From NCBI GenBank assembly GCA_014529385.2, contig CM043945.1, positions 97,320,612 to 97,384,611 on the forward strand: a stretch of DNA of 64,000 nucleotides, given 5' to 3'. The stretch is from Adiantum capillus-veneris. Lineage: Eukaryota; Streptophyta; Polypodiopsida; Polypodiales; Pteridaceae. The notes beneath the pieces were generated by a model. That model made no database searches. It was not told the DNA's origin and saw only the letters and a list, made by a program, of their open reading frames with translations. Of the stretch, positions 15,985-26,477 are shown one piece after another (within the stretch, counting starts at the first letter, position 1; every line of letters starts with the position of its first letter). A program made the translations under genes and the position numbers.

Positions 15985-16705
15985 AGACATCATACGCGTA
16001 TGATGTCTTAGGACCTAAACAGAGACTAAAATTGAAAATTTGACATTGCCAGAGTGTTTAGAAGGGGGGTTTTACCCTAAGATCAACTTAAAACAAGAAC
16101 ATTAACACTCAAAGAAACCCAAAAAGACAAGTCGGAGTCCAAGAAACGCAAAGAATAGGAAATTTTGGATTCAAATCTTGTTTTTACATTCAAACCTGAC
16201 AAAAACACTTGAAACTCAATTATAAACATTGGAGAAGGCTTAAAACCAAAAATAGTCAAAATCTGGGACAAAAGACATCATACGCGTATAATGTCTTTTG
16301 GCACATCCACTGCTTATTTTTGATATCTGACCTGACAAGATTGTTATAGGCACTGTAGGAAGCATAAATATCAAGTTTGGACCCAAATTGATGAAAAAGA
16401 CATCATACGCGTATGATGTCTTTGACCTAATTTTGGACATATTTTGATACTTTGCTAACACAGATCCATTGTAATAGCTGTCTAGAGGTTATATTTCAAG
16501 TTTCATCCCATTTGGATCACAATTGACCCAAAAAACAAGTCAAAAGCGGAAAATTGCCAAGAAAAGCCTAAATTAGCTATAACTTGCTCAAACAGAGTTC
16601 AAACTGAATTTTGTGAGTGGACAGAGCATAAAGGGGCCACTGAGAGTGAGCATAACCAAAATAGTCAAAATCTGTGAAAAAAGACATCATACGCGTATAA
16701 TGTCT
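15985..16705. repeat. Leader set of four 24-bp palindromes
   Basis: Copies at 15985-16008, 16273-16296, 16398-16421 and 16682-16705. The half-site is AGACATCATACG followed by its reverse complement. The second and fourth copies carry the same single change (G to A at position 17). Start-to-start spacings are 288, 125 and 284 bp. The sequence between copies shows only short local similarities, for example 'atagtcaaaatctg' before the second and fourth. They lie between the PBS and gag. Confidence 0.95.
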
Positions 16706-16973
16706 TTTTCAGCATAACAGTAACAAAATTCTCACTTGATGAAACAGAAGTTGTCCAACTGACAAGATTAAACAATTGACCAAGTATCAATCAGTTTGGA
16801 TCAATTCTAACCACAAAAACTTGGGGAAAACAAATTGCCGAGACGGAAAAGTTACAGTCCTTTAGGGGAATTGATGAATTTGAGATCAGGCAGGAATCTC
16901 CGGAATAATCAACCAAAACAAGGGGAACCAGCAAGTGCCATATCAACCGAAGGAAGTGTAAACCAAAGTTGGT

Positions 16974-17962
16974 GTGCAACCATTAGAGCCGATCTTTGAA
17001 GGAAGTGTCTCTGATACTTCTTCGGAGAGATCTTACGAGATTTTCACCGAACACTTGGAACACTTGAACCTGAACAACAGAGAAAATATGGCAGCAGGAT
17101 CATCAAACCCTTCCGCCACAATGAAGCTATTGTTCATAAAATACCAGTACGACAATGAGCAAGGTGCCAAGATCTACAAAGATGGAATGGACCGCTATTG
17201 TGTAAAGATAGAAGATAGACCTAGTGAGTTCAAGGACTTAGTGCCTGTGAGCTATAGCGGAGATAGATATCTAGATGACGAGGGTACCATGTACTTGGTA
17301 GTCCTAAACCCTAACATTGTGGACAAGTGGGGATTGATGGGCACCAAAGCCAAAATAGATGAAGAACTCGAGGAGAAAGCACCAATAATGAACTTCCCTA
17401 ATGCGAGGTTAAGAAGAGAGAATGAAACTACAAGGATCAACACTGATAACATCTATGTGGGGCTATACAAATATAATAATGGGGAGCAAGATCTCTATTA
17501 TAGATGTGAAGAACCCTACACCGGAGAGTTGACAGACCAAAAAAGACTTTATGTCTTTACCTACACAGAGGGATCGGAAGTGAAAATTGCCGCTTACGAT
17601 AAGTATGGCAGGCAATACTCAACAATGGGCAAGAAATAATTAGAAGGATATACATACTTTGGGGGACCACTACATCAGTATTATGTTACTTCTAGCTCAC
17701 ATAGACCAGCACCAACAACTGGAGTGCAAAACTCAATGACAACAGGAGGACAAAGAACTCAGGTTGCTGACTCTTTCAGTCAACCTTGGGACTCGAAGCT
17801 CGGACCAATGGGATCATTACATTCCAGAGAGTCAATGGAGACGAATCGAGGTAGTGCAGTTCCAATCCCCACCTATACCACTCCAGGTCCAAGGTTTGAA
17901 GCGGAACCATCACATTTACCTCCAGTAGTAGATTCAGGGCAGGGGAACCGACAAGGGTAACC
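16974..17962 (+). pseudogene. Gag N-terminal or pre-gag reading frame
   Basis: An open frame from ATG 16974 is stopped by TAA at 17637-17639 and continues in the same frame to 17960. The product would begin MQPLEPIFEG and be acidic and polar at first (residues 1-50). A compact stretch with many aromatic residues follows (about 55-220, 'IYVGLYKYNNGEQDLYYR'), then a Pro/Ser-rich segment. No signal peptide or membrane span is seen. It precedes the recognisable capsid region and, allowing one frameshift near 17950, may be the N-terminal part of a large Gag. A separate ORF before gag, as in some Tat elements, is the alternative. I recognise no known domain. Confidence 0.6.
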
Positions 17963-20133
17963 CATGAAGTCCATGATGCTAGAGAAAGCTTTAGCCGGGA
18001 CACAGGAGCAATGAGATTGGTAGCAGACCATAGACGTATGAGACCATCTCAAGTAGCCAAGTGTATGCCAAAGAAGTATGGTGGTTCAGGAGATCCGTAT
18101 GCACATGTGTCACTCTTTAAGCAAGTCTTAAGAGCTGAGCAGATAACAGATTTCCATACACAATACGAGGGATTTGGTCTTACTCTAGAAGGTACTGCAT
18201 TGACATGGTTTCAACCATGAACATAGGGGGATTCCATGACATTGACCATTTGCTAAGAGAGTTTGCTGAGGAATTCTCAAAACGAGGGATTAAGCACAAT
18301 ACGGTCTCACAAATATATGCTTTTAAACAGAGAGAACACGAAAAAGTGAAGGAAGCTTCACTTCGCTTCAAACAATACATTGAGAGATGTCCAGTACGTG
18401 AACGACCACAAGATGACAGACTATCTGTTCTCTTTATTGAGGGACTGAGGAACGACACTCTCAAGAAGGACTTGCACTTGAAAGCTTGTACAAGTTTCGA
18501 GCAAGTAACGAGAGAGGCATTGTACTTAGTGGATAACTGTACGGTTTATGGAGAGGTGTCAGCGGATACAGATTTTGCATCCAGTAGCTCCTCCTCCGTA
18601 GCGAGCGAGACTACCACTAAAAAGAATGTTCAAACAACAACCATGCCAAATGTAGAGCAAATGATAGAAGATGCTCTAAAAAGGATGGCACCATACCAAA
18701 AACCATTGCCAAAAACACTGAAATGGTGTGCTATTGAACAAAAATGGACAAACCATCCAACAGAGGAGTGCTATTACAACAAAGGGTATGTAAGGGAGCG
18801 CCAGTATGCACCTCCTGCTCAATTAGCACCACCTCAGTACATCCAGTACCTCGATACCCAACGGGAAATGTACCAGGACCTATGGGGATAGAAAGACCGC
18901 AACGGTATTGGGACAACAACCACCTTTACCAGGAGCAAGACCAGTGGGCATTAGATATGCACCAACCTTAGAGAATCAGGAAGAACAAGCCTTAGTGCCT
19001 GTTCAAGCCTATTATGAAGAATCTGGTGCACACATGTCTCCAACTGTGTATTACCCACCAGAAGAACCCAAACAACCAGAACCATGGGGCATGATTGGGA
19101 ATGTTGGAATACCAACAGTTACAAGTGCTTCTGATGAAGAGAGATACAATTTGGACGCAAGAACATTGATGTTCATAGCTCATGGAGGGTTAACAGGACA
19201 AAGACCATCCTATCCACAAAGGACGAATCAAATGGGACCAAGACCAGCACTAGGACCCTGTTACAAGTGTGGAGGTGACCATCTGATGAATGTTTGCCCA
19301 CATACGGAAATCATTAGAATTAACGCTTATTGCACTGAGTGTGGGGTTACTCACTTCATTGAGGATTGTTCAAAGAATCCAAACAAAGTGCAAAAGACGA
19401 CATTGAATATGCTAGAAACTATTCCTACCAGCAGTGGGTCTGAAAATGAAACTCTGATACCAACGCAAGTTGTTACTAGAGCTCAAGCTAAGAAAACCAC
19501 TAGAGAACCTGAGAATGGAAAGTTAGCGACTGAAGTGGTTAGTCAAGGACCGCGGAGTCAGAAAAACACATGGAAAGCTAGAAAAGCACGCATGAAGTTG
19601 AGAAAAGAACGTGAAGACGCTATTCTAGCTGAGGAACTAAAGCAAACTAAAGCTAGATTAGAAAAACTTGAGAGTCAAAACGGGAAACGAGAGATGAGCC
19701 CGGAAAGAACGAAACAAAAGAGTATCAAAGAAACAACGAGCTTAAGCTCAGGGGGATCAGTGCTAGTCGACAAAGTACACGAACCATTGGACGCACTGAT
19801 GAGAGCTTACGAAGCTAGGTTAAAGAACAACCAAACACAAGAACAGAGGTGGATGACATACCCAAACGCGGAATTGGAAAAGCAGAGACTTGAAATGTGC
19901 CAGAGAATGATCGAGACTGCACAAGCCTTATTAGAACCACCAAAAGAAACAATGAATTGTGGAAGGAAAACCCAATTCAGCAAGAGACTATCGTTTCACG
20001 GGTAGCTGAAAAGACTCCCAGTGCACAAAAGCCTGAAAATACACAAAAGGATGACCGCATAGTATTGAACACAACCGATCAGGAGATAGAGAGTTTTCAT
20101 CCAGTCATACAGAGGATTTACGGAAAAAGATGA
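17951..20133 (+). pseudogene. gag: gag (capsid plus two zinc knuckles)
   Basis: The capsid-like region spans 18011-18550 ('KKYGGSGDPYAHVSLFKQVL', 'GTALTWFQ', 'LREFAEEFSKRG', 'LSVLFIEGLRNDTLKKDL'), the Retrotrans_gag fold. Two zinc knuckles follow at about 19259-19297 ('CYKCGGDHLMNVC') and 19329-19367 ('CTECGVTHFIEDC'). Both have the spacing CX2CX3HX4C, one residue shorter than the usual CX2CX4HX4C. A Lys/Glu-rich coiled stretch closes it. Gag assembles the cytoplasmic particle and binds element RNA. Frame changes near 18200, 18890 and 19990-20130 interrupt it; the one near 18200 lies in a short A run. A diverged relic of the same gag lies at 11235-11720. Confidence 0.85.
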
Positions 20134-20158
20134 GGATTACAATGAATTTTGGAAACAA

Positions 20159-21588
20159 GTGAGAGAGGCAAACTTTGCAAACGAGCTAAGTTGCCAAGCT
20201 AATCAGACAAATTGGGAAAAGGACATCAGGAATCCTCCCATAGTGGAATTTGAGGCAGGATCTCAAGTGGACTTGGATCTGCAATCTTACTGGGGAGATG
20301 GGGGCTCTGTTAGAACAATGGAGAGCAAACCTCATTCACTGAAAACCTTACCTTCATACTTAGGAGAGTATGAAGCAAAATCCGAGATTAGAGCACTTCC
20401 CTCACGAAAAATCTCATCAGAAAAAGTCATGGACTCGCAAGGATTGATAGAGATTTTGTCAACACCAGTGACATGCACTATCACTCTAGCTGAGCTTTTG
20501 AGGCTAAGACCACATATGTGGACCACTGTAGGAAAATGCTTGGAGAAATTCGGGATAAAAGATCCAACATCGAGATTGCAAGAGAGCATAGAGGAGCTGA
20601 GCAAGCCACAAAAGAACGCTAAGCCTGTACCCTTAAACAAGGTCGGAGAGTATTGCGAAGGTGAAGAGGGGAATACAACCTTACCAGTTGAATTCCAAGG
20701 AGTGAACACGATGGCAATACTAGACAGCGGAGCTGGGGTAGCCATTGCTACAAAAGAAATCTGGAAAAAATGGGGAAACCAGCAATAAGGAAGACTAGGT
20801 TGAAACTCCAATTAGCAGATGGACACATGGAGAAACCTATGGGGTTATTAGAGAAAGTTGTAGTGACTTCTTGCGGCATTGAATACGAACATACTTTTGC
20901 TATTGTCGATTTTGCCAAGGAGAATAACTATGATATCATATTGGGAAGACCATTCATGAGACAGTTGAAAATGGTCCAAGATTGGGGCTACGATCACATA
21001 TACTTGAGAAATATGGAAACCACTACACGTGTGAACCTGAAAGACCATAGCTACAAAGATGTGAACCGAACACCGGTAGAGGAGTTTGATTCAGCTACTT
21101 TGGCGGGATCCGAATTTCCAGCTTGGTTAGGTAAACCCAAGGAGTTATGGATGTGTGGAGCTTCGAAATGTGGAAGTCTGAAACGAGAAGAATGTGTTTT
21201 AGAAAGGGCTATCGAAGACGAAACTTATGTAGGAGAACCCTTTCCAGAGGACACGTTTGAACCATTAGAATGGACACACATTCTAGCAACCCTAGATGTT
21301 TGTGCAATTCCGGATGGTCCCACAACGAAATTTTGCGACAAGGACGGGTACGACGTGGTTCCGTATTTCATGTTGAGAACTGTACTCGAAAAAGAAACTG
21401 AAAAGAACGATACACTGGAAAAGGAAGATGAAGAAGAGGTGTTTCACGACATTCCCAATCATCCAGAGTGGGGAAATGAAGCAGACAACGAGTCAACGGA
21501 CAATTCAAGCGGAAACGAAGAAACTATAACGGATGTCCGATTTTATGATTTTCCGAACCAAACTAAACAACGCCAGAAACAACTATAG
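20159..21588 (+). pseudogene. Protease 1 (retropepsin) region
   Basis: After a ~180-residue linker, 'MAILDSGAGVAIA' carries the catalytic Asp (codon 20723-20725) of a retropepsin that would cleave Gag-Pol. A frameshift near 20770 moves the rest to another frame, which contains 'YDIILGRPFMRQL', the typical C-terminal ILGRP element, at about 20929-20967. An acidic extension continues to 21588. This is the standard protease position between gag and RT. It is distinct from the second protease-like domain after integrase at 25380-25730. Confidence 0.85.
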
Positions 21589-22075
21589 AGCAAAGAAAAA
21601 AACAAAAGGGGTTAGAACCAATCCGATGCCTAGAATAAGAGGAAAAAATCAATTCCTAATGCTAGTAAAGGCTGAAGATTGTGTTAAGGATAAGATTTCT
21701 GGAAGAATGAGAGGCAGTGATCAAAAGAGCTTACGAAAAGACAAAAGAGGCTCAAGAAATCAAGTTCAAAATAATGGAACGAAAACTGAAACAGAAAAAT
21801 CAGAAAAGAACAAGCGCAACAGAGAATACACGGAGTCCAAGTTAGAACGTAGAAACAAGTACAGAGAGCTCAAGAAAACTCTGAAAGAAGTTTGGACGAC
21901 AGAAATTGAGAGTGGAGAGGACGAAAACGTCAAAATCAAGGAAAACATGGATGTTCCCTCTCACTATAGGAAATTCACAATAGAGGATAGGAAGGTGATA
22001 TTAACCCACCTATTCGAGAGAGGAAGGAGAACGAATCTTATGACGGACCGGAGGATGCAAAAAAAGTTGATTTAG
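21533..22075 (+). pseudogene. Basic linker between protease and RT
   Basis: A 180-codon open frame rich in Lys, Arg and Glu ('KNKRNREYTESKLERRNKYR' type) with predicted helix and no recognisable fold. It overlaps the end of the protease frame in another frame and precedes the RT frame, so it is probably the linker of the original Gag-Pol displaced by indels. Function unknown. Confidence 0.45.
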
Positions 22076-22101
22076 CAGCTCCAGGTGAGACACCTAGACC
22101 G

Positions 22102-23822
22102 GTGTACATAGCCACAGATTTGTCTCCAGGCGAGGAAGAGAGACTTTTGAGTCTTCTCAGAGAGTATAGGGATGTGTTTGCATGGTCTTATAAGGACTTA
22201 AAGGGAGTTGACCCATCGATATGCCAACACTCAATCCCACTGAAACAAGACGCAAAGCCTAGCAGACAGAGACCATACACATATAATGATACTTTTGCTA
22301 AGCGAATCAAGGAAGAGATAGATAAGCTAATGGAAGCTGAATTCATATACGAGATTGAACACACGATTGGGTATCTCCGATTGTGGTAGTACCTAAGAAG
22401 AACGGAAAACTCCGAGTGTGTGTCAACTTAAAGAAAGTGAATGCTGCAACAATCAGGGACAATTATCCCCTGCCGATAACTGATCATGTTCTAGAGCGTG
22501 TATCAGGGAAAACAGCATACTCCTTTCTTGATGGTTTTTCAGGATATAACCAGCTAGCCATAGCACTGGAAGATCAACATAAAACAGCTTTTGCAACGGA
22601 GTGGGGAATTTATGCTTATCGGGTTATGCCTTTTGGTCTAACCAATGCTCCCGCAACCTTCCAGAGGCTGATGACGCATGCTTTCAAAGAATACTTAAGG
22701 TTGTTTCTCGAAATATACATGGATGACTTATGTGTACATTCTCTACTGAGAGATGAGCATCTAGAACACCTAAGAAAAGTATTTGAGAAATGTAGGACAT
22801 ATCGCATTTGTCTCAATCCTGAGAAATGTGTGTTTATGGTCCGACAGGGCAGAATTCTGGGACATATTGTCTCACAAAACGGAATATCCACGGATTTAGA
22901 GAAGATAAAAGTTATAGTGGATATGCCTAGACCAACCAATGCGAAACAAGTACAGAGCTTTATGGGACATTGCGGATATTATAGACGATTCATTTACATG
23001 TACGCTATAATAGGCCAACCACTTTACAGGCTAATAGTGAACTTTGAATGGACAGAGGAGTGTGAGGAATCATTCAAGAAATTGAAAGAGGCACTCATTA
23101 CTGCTCCAGTCTTGAAATCACCAGATTGGGAGAAGATATTCCATGTGCATATAGATGCTTCGGCATATGCAATAGGATGCATTCTGGCTCAGCCAGAAGA
23201 AGGAAACATGGATTTTCCTATCTGTTACGCCAGTCGACAGCTCAACATGCAGAGAAGAATTACACCACAACAGAGCGAGAGGATTAGGAATGATCTATGC
23301 TGTGAAGAAATTTCGGCATTATCTTCTAGCCAACAAGTTTGTGTTTTTTACGGATCACCAAGCCTTGCTCTACCTAGTGAATAAACCATGCAATACCGGG
23401 AGAATAGTGAGATGGTTCATTATCTTACTGGAATTCGACTTCACGGTAGTAGTAAAGAAAGGAAAAACACATCTTAGAGCTGATCATCTTTCGCGATTGA
23501 CGAATGGAGAAGACCCTATAGGAGTAGATGACGACATGCCAGACGCGTACTTGTTCAACATAGAAATGATACCGAAGTGGTCTCAAAATGTCGTTAACCT
23601 ATTAACCTATGGAGGAGAGTTCGATAGAAGAGAATACAACCTGAAACATATTGCTATTCAGCAATCCAAGAATCTTCAATTGGTTGCAGGAAGGTTGTAT
23701 CAATTGGGAAATGATCATGTTTTACGACTATGCATCAATCCTGAGGAATATATATATATCTGCGCGAAGCACATGTTCAGGAATGTGCATTTCATTGTTC
23801 AAGAAGGAACACATATAGGAAT
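22102..23822 (+). pseudogene. pol: Reverse transcriptase and RNase H
   Basis: The RT start is in one frame ('RLLSLLREYRDVFAWSYKDL', 22102-22389) and the body in another ('PKKNGKLRVCVNLKKVNAAT', 'LPFGLTNAPATFQ'-like block). The catalytic box YMDD is at 22716-22727. RNase H begins at about 23146 ('VHIDASAYAIGCILAQ') and continues after a frame change near 23290 ('FFTDHQALLYLVNKP', 'RADHLSRL'). The two frame changes (22380, 23290) look like one-base losses within G-containing runs. RT and RNase H convert element RNA to cDNA. From about 23560 the frame enters the first copy of the integrase N-terminal region. Confidence 0.9.
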
Positions 23823-26477
23823 TTGTTACAATTGGGAGTCTATTGGCCAGGAATGAAAGAAAGCGTACATGAATATGTCACTGTATGTATTGTATGTTCA
23901 TCAAAACCGCCAGCCGAGTATTCGACATTATATCAGATAATGATCGCTCCAGAATGGAGTCAGTATATTGTTGAATATCTCACAAATAGAACTTTCCCAG
24001 AAGGAACGTCAAAAGCTCGTCAGAAATCTGTAGAGACAGAAGCTAGAGATTACGCTTTAATAGGAGATCAACTCTATAAGAGAGGTAAAGACAACCAGCT
24101 TAGGATTTGCGCATCAGAGTCTGAGTATGTGATAATCCTAGAGCAAGCTCATGGAGGAGTAGGTGGAGGCCATTTCTCAGGTGATAAGACAGCAAAACTT
24201 GTCTTAGCCGCAGGAATATGGTGGCCAACATTACATATGGACGCTGAGGAATACGTTAAACGGTGTGATGACTGTCAGCGGACCAAAGTACCACTTAAAA
24301 GAGATGATATGCCGCTTAGACCAATGATGGGGGCAAGAGCTTTTGCAAAATGGGGGATTGATTATGTCGGACCCATTTCACCTCCTGCATATAAGACTCA
24401 TGCACAATACATCATTGTGGCTACAGACTATCTAACAAAGTGGGTCGAAGCAAAGGCAACTCAAAAAGCAGATGCCAGGACCACGGCACAATTTCTGTAT
24501 GAATACGTCTTTGTACGATATGGATTGCCAATAGAAATTGTGAGTGATCGAGGCACACATTTTATAAATGAAGTGATAAAGATCCTTCTAGATGAATTCA
24601 TGGTAATCCATAGGAAATCAGCCCCGTATCATCCACAAGCAAACGGACAAGCTGAAGCAACAAACAAAACCATATGCACGGTCCTTACGAAGATTGTATC
24701 TGAGTCGAGAACTGACTGGGACCAGAAGTTGCATTCAACATTATGGGCATATAGGGTAGCATATAAAACATCAATAGGAACGACCCCATATAACATGGTT
24801 TTTGGGCTAAATGCTATCTTGCCAATAGAATTCTTGATTTCAACCTTAAGGGTGGCTAAGGATCTAGAGTGGACAGGGCACGAGCTCTCTGATAGAATAG
24901 ATGACCTGGAAAAGCTAGACGAGCTTCGCCTAAAAGCAGTAGCTTCTATCTACGCTCAAAAAAGGCGACAAAAGGAATTTTTTGATAAGCATGTGCGGAC
25001 TAAAGAGTTTAAAGTTGGGGACTATGTCCTAGTTTACACTCTGAAACAGCATGCTAAGAAGCTTAAAAAGCGAGGGATGGGACCTCTGGTGATTAAAGAT
25101 CTATCACCAAGTGGAGCCGTCAAGCTTGCTACATTAGACGGAGAAGAAATGCCCAATTGGATTAGTGGATGCAGAGTGAAAAAGTATCTGTTGCCGCTAA
25201 CACAAGACATGCTTCTCAAAATACATCAAGAAAAGCTGCGTGTCCAGAAAAAGAAAAAGATTGAGGAGGAAGCGCAAGCCGAGGCGAAGGAAAGAATGGA
25301 GAAAAGAAGACTACTGCGTCAGAAACAGCGCAATGAAGGAGCAATACGAATAAACGCAGTCAGTATAACAGAAATGGATAATGACAAAGAAGAACCCATC
25401 ATTGAATGCAAAGTAGGAACCAACCAAATCAAAGCCAGAGCACTATTGGATTCAGGAGCTCAAGCTAACCTACTTTCACTCAGTTTGTATAGACAATTGA
25501 CAAATGACACTAAACTACAAACTGCCAAGCAAGAGTTAAAGAGTTACTCTGAGAATTCAATCAAAACTGTCGGATGCACAGTTTTACATATACAGATTAA
25601 CCAATATGTGTATCCTCATATGTTTTACGTGGTTGAAGACCAAGCTACACAACATCCATTATTGCTAGGACAACCATGGCAGAAGCAATACAATGCAATG
25701 ATTGACTGGAGATCTAAATCAGTGCTTATCAAATACGAAGGTGAAAGTCAATCAGCTAAGTTCACCAAAGGAGAAGAGCCAACTCCAAAGGACGAATCCA
25801 AAGACAAAGATAAACAACAACCAGAGAAAAAGAAGAAGATATGGCAACCAAAAGTTTCTATACAACCGGATTACTCTTCGACGAGGAATTCTCAACAGTG
25901 GATAAGGAAGACAAGCAATAATATAACAGCTCAACCTGGGAAAACAACGGAGTCAAAGTTGGTATGGAGACCAAAAAAGGTTGTGCCAGAGAACAAAAAG
26001 GTGGAAAACAGATTCTTCAATACCAGACAACAGAGGGATTCCAGACAATCCAGGACAGTGAAACAGATCTGGATTCCAAAGAAGTTCATGACGGCACAAA
26101 GCTATAGCAAGCAAATTTGGATCCCAAAGATTTGTAAACAGGAACTCCCTTCAATACAATCAACGGAAACTCCTAGGTATTTCAAGGCGAGGAAATCAAC
26201 ACACAGAACAAAGCAGGTTTGGGTCGCAAAGAGTTTGTGTCAAGCACAAGCAAAGCGGAAGCAGATTTGGATTGTGAAAAAAGACAACAAGGTAACGAAG
26301 AATCCATCTACTGATTCTACTACCGAAGTGCCAAAACCAACCCAAAACCCGACCACCAATCCTTCAATCAAACAAAGAGCAGCTTTATTGGAAAGAATGT
26401 TGTATCATCGCTCTACAATTGCATTGGGAACTTATGACCAAAACCACTACAATGCTTCAACCACAGACACTTCATAG
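23823..26477 (+). CDS. pol: Integrase with C-terminal second protease-like domain and W-motif tail
   Basis: An uninterrupted 884-codon frame; the first codon is TTG, so it is the continuation of Gag-Pol, not an independent start. Residues 22/25 (CIVC) end a first zinc region begun in the previous frame. A second complete HHCC set is H110, H117, C148, C151. The integrase core has D180, D242 and E278 (61 and 35 residues between). Residues ~515-650 form a retropepsin-like domain with D543 in 'ALLDSGAQANLLS' and 'LLLGQPW' later. Six W motifs follow (W674, 715, 750, 766, 800, 816; consensus QIWIPK), spaced mostly 16 or 34-35 residues. Integrase inserts cDNA in the nucleus; the role of the added protease and tail is unknown. 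Confidence 0.9.
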   Translation: MLQLGVYWPGMKESVHEYVTVCIVCSSKPPAEYSTLYQIMIAPEWSQYIVEYLTNRTFPEGTSKARQKSVETEARDYALIGDQLYKRGKDNQLRICASESEYVIILEQAHGGVGGGHFSGDKTAKLVLAAGIWWPTLHMDAEEYVKRCDDCQRTKVPLKRDDMPLRPMMGARAFAKWGIDYVGPISPPAYKTHAQYIIVATDYLTKWVEAKATQKADARTTAQFLYEYVFVRYGLPIEIVSDRGTHFINEVIKILLDEFMVIHRKSAPYHPQANGQAEATNKTICTVLTKIVSESRTDWDQKLHSTLWAYRVAYKTSIGTTPYNMVFGLNAILPIEFLISTLRVAKDLEWTGHELSDRIDDLEKLDELRLKAVASIYAQKRRQKEFFDKHVRTKEFKVGDYVLVYTLKQHAKKLKKRGMGPLVIKDLSPSGAVKLATLDGEEMPNWISGCRVKKYLLPLTQDMLLKIHQEKLRVQKKKKIEEEAQAEAKERMEKRRLLRQKQRNEGAIRINAVSITEMDNDKEEPIIECKVGTNQIKARALLDSGAQANLLSLSLYRQLTNDTKLQTAKQELKSYSENSIKTVGCTVLHIQINQYVYPHMFYVVEDQATQHPLLLGQPWQKQYNAMIDWRSKSVLIKYEGESQSAKFTKGEEPTPKDESKDKDKQQPEKKKKIWQPKVSIQPDYSSTRNSQQWIRKTSNNITAQPGKTTESKLVWRPKKVVPENKKVENRFFNTRQQRDSRQSRTVKQIWIPKKFMTAQSYSKQIWIPKICKQELPSIQSTETPRYFKARKSTHRTKQVWVAKSLCQAQAKRKQIWIVKKDNKVTKNPSTDSTTEVPKPTQNPTTNPSIKQRAALLERMLYHRSTIALGTYDQNHYNASTTDTS

